This document shows, one piece after another, positions 26,756 to 29,710 of a stretch of 29,710 nucleotides of DNA (position 1 is the stretch's first letter; each line of letters starts with the position of its first letter). The stretch spans positions 1-29,710 of IMG/VR virus record IMGVR_UViG_3300027741_000200. One strand, 5' to 3'. Below the pieces are notes generated by a model. The model had not been told where the DNA came from, ran no database searches, and worked only from the letters and a program-made list of their open reading frames with translations. The translations under genes and the position numbers were made by a program. The stretch comes from a virus.

Positions 26756-27961
26756 ATGCCAAGGAATAGAATAATATATAATACACAAGGACTATATTTT
26801 GCTCCTTATTCTGGAGAACAAAATGCATCTACGGATTATTATTTAAATGGTTATCAAATACTCAAAAGATTAGAAAAAATACAAAATTTCAATTATTCAA
26901 TCGATCAATCTCGAATAGGTCTTATAGGTTTTGGTGTTAATAAAAGTATATTTAGAAATGATTTAAATTCTCCAACTGTAAATTTTAGTTTTTCGTATAT
27001 TCCAGATGGAGTTACAAATGAAAATAGATTAAATTTTAACGTTAATCATTTTTCTGGATTTAATGCCCCAATGTTTTCTGGATTATGCCAAGATAACTCA
27101 ATTACAGACGAAAAAGATTTTTATCTTGTGATAAATAAAAATGAAAATGATTTATATGGTAACTATACTTTAACAAATCTAGATATAAATCCAACTACGG
27201 TTAATGATGTTATTGATCCAAATTCAAATAATTATGCAGTTTTAAATTTTCAAAATTGCTACTTAACAGATTATAATTTTAGGGTATCGGTTGACTCAAT
27301 ACCAATAGTAACTCAATCTTATGTTTCTGATAATATTAATTTTTATATAAGTGGCAGTGGAATACGTTATACAACACTAGATTTAAAATCTGGAATAAAT
27401 CAACCTCAAACTGATCAAATAATAATTCCGCAAGCTTTAAATTATTATCAAACTGGAATAAGTGGACAAAATATTCTCCTACCAGGAGATGCTAGTGTTA
27501 CTTTTTATACAAATAATACTACTGGAGTTTTATTTTACACAGATACAATTCAAAGTTTAGAATATTCATTAGCTTTTCAAAGAAATGCTTTAAGATCATT
27601 AAATTATAAATTTCCATTAGGAAGAAAATTATCATTTCCAGTCAATGGAAAATTAAGCACAAGCTTTATTGTAGAAGAAAATCTAAGTGGTTCATTTTTT
27701 GACACTTTAAATCGCGATGATGATTATAATGTTGTTGTTGATTTTAATACAAACAAATCTGGCGTTTACCCAACAAAATTAATTTTTAGTGGTTGTAAAT
27801 TTGATAATATTAGTTATGACTCTTCTATAGGTAAGAATAAAACAGCATCATTAAATTTTAATTTTGAACTGGATCCAACTTTTGGAAATAGAGGAATATT
27901 CGCTAGTGGAAATGTGTTATATGGTGTTTTGAATAATAGAAAGAAAGTATTGATATTTTAA
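26756..27961 (+). CDS. Virion protein, tail-tube-like (401 aa)
   Basis: 401 residues, beta-rich, no membrane segment. The patterns FNYSIDQSRIGLIGFG...NSPTVNFSFSYIPDGV (residues 45-85) and CYLTDYNFRVSVDSIPIVTQSYV (about 170-192) resemble the strand-loop layout of phage tail-tube proteins, where the 'L.SY.f.vs...iP...v.Y' strand occurs. A second half with similar motifs (TIQSLEYSLAFQRNALRSL, LIFSGCKFDNISYD) suggests a two-domain protein. A late-type box precedes it. The assignment is by recalled pattern only. Confidence 0.55.
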   Translation: MPRNRIIYNTQGLYFAPYSGEQNASTDYYLNGYQILKRLEKIQNFNYSIDQSRIGLIGFGVNKSIFRNDLNSPTVNFSFSYIPDGVTNENRLNFNVNHFSGFNAPMFSGLCQDNSITDEKDFYLVINKNENDLYGNYTLTNLDINPTTVNDVIDPNSNNYAVLNFQNCYLTDYNFRVSVDSIPIVTQSYVSDNINFYISGSGIRYTTLDLKSGINQPQTDQIIIPQALNYYQTGISGQNILLPGDASVTFYTNNTTGVLFYTDTIQSLEYSLAFQRNALRSLNYKFPLGRKLSFPVNGKLSTSFIVEENLSGSFFDTLNRDDDYNVVVDFNTNKSGVYPTKLIFSGCKFDNISYDSSIGKNKTASLNFNFELDPTFGNRGIFASGNVLYGVLNNRKKVLIF

Positions 27962-27981
27962 TTTTTAATACATATAATATA

Positions 27982-27988
27982 GTGTAAT
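27982..27988 (+). promoter_or_regulatory. Late-type promoter box of the lysis-type cluster
   Basis: GTGTAAT preceded by TATA, 5 bases before the ATG at 27994. Confidence 0.65.
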
Positions 27989-27993
27989 ATATT

Positions 27994-28275
27994 ATGAAAA
28001 CTATGTTATCTAAAATATTTGGCCCTAATTGGAGATCTAGCTCATCTGGAATAGCCACAGTTGTAGCAGTTTGTACAGCAATAGCAATTCATTCGGATCC
28101 TTCATTAGTAGCTTTTCTTCCAGATAATGCAGAAGTTTATATTCTTGGAATTTCAAAATTAGTAGCAGTTGTTAGTGGTATAGTTTTTGCATTAACAGTA
28201 AAAGATGCAGCAGTTACTGGTGGAACAGTAGCTCAAACAAACGAAGCAGAAAAAAGAACTGGAGAAAACATATGA
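27994..28275 (+). CDS. Holin-like membrane protein (93 aa)
   Basis: 93 residues with two hydrophobic segments at about 18-35 (SGIATVVAVCTAIAIHS) and 48-69 (VYILGISKLVAVVSGIVFALTV), then a polar tail. Size and two-span layout fit a class II-type holin, which opens the inner membrane at lysis. Its overlap by 4 bases with the downstream lipoprotein gene and the second lipoprotein further on are consistent with a lysis cluster. It could also be an unrelated small membrane protein. Confidence 0.6.
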   Translation: MKTMLSKIFGPNWRSSSSGIATVVAVCTAIAIHSDPSLVAFLPDNAEVYILGISKLVAVVSGIVFALTVKDAAVTGGTVAQTNEAEKRTGENI

Positions 28276-28721
28276 ATAAATTAAATTTAATTGCAGTTGC
28301 TCTTTTGAGCGTATTTCTTGGTGCTTGTGCTACAACTCCAACTGGTCAAGTTGATGCAGCAACAAGTGTTACCAACGCTCTTCCTTATGTTAAACCAGCA
28401 GTTGTATTAGCTTGTACGGTTGTCCTTGATCAAGCGGTTTCTGGTGATGATAGAGTTGAAAAAGCCAAAATGATTAATCATGTAGCAGCGATTGTTGAAG
28501 GGCTAACAGCTGGAATAGCACCAACTCCACTAGAATTACAAAAAGCTCTTAATGATTATCTTCCACAAGAAAAAACTCATTGGGTAAATTACGTTAGTGT
28601 TATTAAAGATATCTACGCTCAACAATTTGCTAGAATTGATGGAAATACTGCATTGGCTATTAAGGTACTTAACGCTATTGCATCTGGATGTAAAGATGCT
28701 ACAGCAAGTTACGTAGAGTAA
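28272..28721 (+). CDS. Lipoprotein (149 aa)
   Basis: 149 residues. Signal peptide MNKLNLIAVALLSVFLGAC with lipobox LGAC (Cys at 19), so it is lipidated at the membrane. The mature part is helical with no recognised enzyme motif. Two Cys remain (48 and near 138). It overlaps the holin-like gene by 4 bases. It may serve lysis or superinfection exclusion; neither can be decided here. The signal plus lipobox imply a diderm or otherwise lipoprotein-making host. Confidence 0.68.
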   Translation: MNKLNLIAVALLSVFLGACATTPTGQVDAATSVTNALPYVKPAVVLACTVVLDQAVSGDDRVEKAKMINHVAAIVEGLTAGIAPTPLELQKALNDYLPQEKTHWVNYVSVIKDIYAQQFARIDGNTALAIKVLNAIASGCKDATASYVE

Positions 28722-28723
28722 TC

Positions 28724-28924
28724 ATGCCAACTGGAATACTCCAAGCTTTACTATCAGCAGTATCTGGAATATTCTCAGCAATTAATAACGTATTCGGCGC
28801 AAAGAATACAAAAGAAATGAAAGAGCGTCAAGAAGCTCAAAAAGAAGTCCACTATCAAAGTGAAATAGAAAAAGAAGTGCAGGAGAAAAATCTTGAAGAA
28901 GTTCGCAAGCGTATTAGCTCTTAA
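28724..28924 (+). CDS. Small protein with hydrophobic N-terminus and coiled coil (66 aa)
   Basis: 66 residues. Residues 4-24 (GILQALLSAVSGIFSAINNVF) are hydrophobic or amphipathic; residues 28-66 are a charged helix (KEMKERQEAQKEVHYQSEIE). This anchor-plus-coiled-coil layout is that of a short inner-membrane spanin. Its 3' end overlaps the start of the next lipoprotein gene by 32 bases in another frame, as with Rz/Rz1-type pairs. Confidence 0.6.
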   Translation: MPTGILQALLSAVSGIFSAINNVFGAKNTKEMKERQEAQKEVHYQSEIEKEVQEKNLEEVRKRISS

Positions 28925-29309
28925 TTTTTTTCTAATTGGTTGCGCTACTGTGACACCAAATAAAATAGAAGATGACAAATCTTCATACGATGCAAGCACC
29001 CCAAAGCAATATCAAAAAGATAACGGCGGATTAATTTCTTTTATTGGTGATGATGCTCTTATTACTTGTCAAGCGCGTGAACGTTATAATAATTTAATTA
29101 AAATGTATAGAATCAAATTCAAAAAAGAAAAAGCAATTGATCTAGTTGAAGATTCTGGAATTAAACCTTATAAGGATAGTTTTGGTAATGAATTATTTTT
29201 AATTAATAGTGAACATCTTGTTTATTTTGGAGTTCTTAATAGTTGGTTAAAAGAAAAAGTCCCAGCAGATAATATCATAGACAAGACCATAGATAAAATA
29301 AATAATTAA
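28893..29309 (+). CDS. Lipoprotein overlapping the preceding gene (138 aa)
   Basis: 138 residues starting with TTG at 28893 inside the previous gene; this start gives a complete signal peptide MKKFASVLALNFFLIGC with lipobox LIGC (Cys at 17). The next possible starts would lose it. The mature part is acidic/basic mixed without a known domain. If a spanin pair is present this is the outer-membrane lipoprotein, though it is longer than most. An alternative is an unrelated surface lipoprotein. Confidence 0.62.
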   Translation: MKKFASVLALNFFLIGCATVTPNKIEDDKSSYDASTPKQYQKDNGGLISFIGDDALITCQARERYNNLIKMYRIKFKKEKAIDLVEDSGIKPYKDSFGNELFLINSEHLVYFGVLNSWLKEKVPADNIIDKTIDKINN

Positions 29310-29313
29310 AAAA

Positions 29314-29710
29314 ATGGGTTATTTATCCACATCATCTTCGTTATTTGCTGGAATTTTAGCATATTGGAAATTAGATGATATCAGCTGGACTGATTCAAGT
29401 AGCAACGGAAGAAATCTTACACTTGTTGGCTCACTTTCAAATCCTGCTGGATTGATAGGAAATTCTGCAAGCGGATTTTCTGGTAATGATTATTTAATTA
29501 CTCCATCTGGTCTTGCTCCACTTTCTGGAAAAAGAACTTATTCTTGTTGGGTATATTTTAATTCAAATGATATTGGGTATCAGATTATTTGGGGTCAAGG
29601 TGGAACAGAAGATTATCAATCAACATATCCATTTATAATTGAAACCAATAACCAAATAACATCTTGGTTTACTACAGAAAATGGATATTGGACAAATGGA
29701 ATTGATAGTG
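29314..29710 (+). CDS. LamG/concanavalin A-like protein, 5' part
   Basis: The frame begins MGYLSTSSSLFAGILAYWKL and is cut by the right window edge after 132 codons. Early motifs AYWKLDDISWTDSSSNGRNL, then SGNDYLITPSGL and YSCWVYF are the typical opening of LamG/ConA-like domains ('YW.LDE...D.sg...L', 'fT...Wv'). It is related in fold, not closely in sequence, to the protein at 16065. It starts 4 bases after the preceding stop. Probably a further receptor-binding virion protein. Confidence 0.72.
   Translation, partial: MGYLSTSSSLFAGILAYWKLDDISWTDSSSNGRNLTLVGSLSNPAGLIGNSASGFSGNDYLITPSGLAPLSGKRTYSCWVYFNSNDIGYQIIWGQGGTEDYQSTYPFIIETNNQITSWFTTENGYWTNGIDS

Overview
The window is a piece of a large tailed double-stranded DNA bacteriophage. 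The diagnostic genes are a large terminase (21688-23532, minus), a probable portal (19771-21669, minus), a PhoH-like ATPase, a sigma-like factor, tail-fibre and LamG-type adhesin genes, a holin/lipoprotein lysis-type cluster, four tRNA genes, an ArdC-type anti-restriction protein, and many very small ORFs in short transcription units. No integrase, transposase or host gene was seen. The host cannot be named from the sequence. The promoters are sigma70-like (TTGACA / TATAAT), so hosts with strongly divergent housekeeping promoters are less likely.

Left part (1-10,700): an accessory region of short genes, many under 100 aa, on both strands. It holds the end of a DUF932 gene, tRNAs reading AUA, AUG (or AUA if lysidine-modified), UUA and AGA, an ArdC-like protein, a gp88-like cysteine protein, an operon of three acidic proteins, pairs of small paralogues, and a SleB-like cell-wall hydrolase. 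A single architecture recurs: a composite palindromic repeat (nine full copies, two half copies), then a promoter with a 16-base spacer, then an ATG about 6 bases after the -10 hexamer. Transcripts of these genes should therefore be leaderless. Downstream genes of the same units instead have Shine-Dalgarno sequences or overlapping starts. One promoter of this class has no gene behind it. It points exactly at the 5' end of a 216-base region closed by an 11-bp helix (4145-4360), a good candidate for an undescribed non-coding RNA.

Middle (10,695-11,070): a 376-base gap without genes, with repeated C-tract/T-tract motifs, marks the change to the AT-richer structural region.

Right part (11,071-29,710): virion and packaging genes. 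Plus-strand genes 11,950-19,751 encode a membrane coiled-coil protein, a run of short tail-fibre/adhesin modules (MRTFNGLQIF N-termini, a LamG-like domain, YadA-head-like repeats) and PhoH. Minus-strand genes 19,771-26,682 encode portal, terminase, an ERCC4-type nuclease, a possible small terminase/DNA-binding protein, a sigma-like factor and a zinc-ribbon protein. Plus-strand genes from 26,756 on encode a tail-tube-like protein, a holin-like protein, two lipoproteins and a LamG-like protein cut by the window edge. Here the promoters differ: a GTGTAAT box lies 5-17 bases before the ATG, with no matching -35. This looks like a phage late promoter, and the phage's own sigma-like protein is the obvious candidate to read it. 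A compositionally foreign 151-base segment closed by a 15-bp inverted repeat (15282-15432) sits inside the tail-fibre cluster.

Overall picture (inference): early/accessory genes are interchangeable repeat-promoter-ORF cassettes transcribed by host polymerase into leaderless mRNAs, while virion genes are switched on late through a second promoter type.
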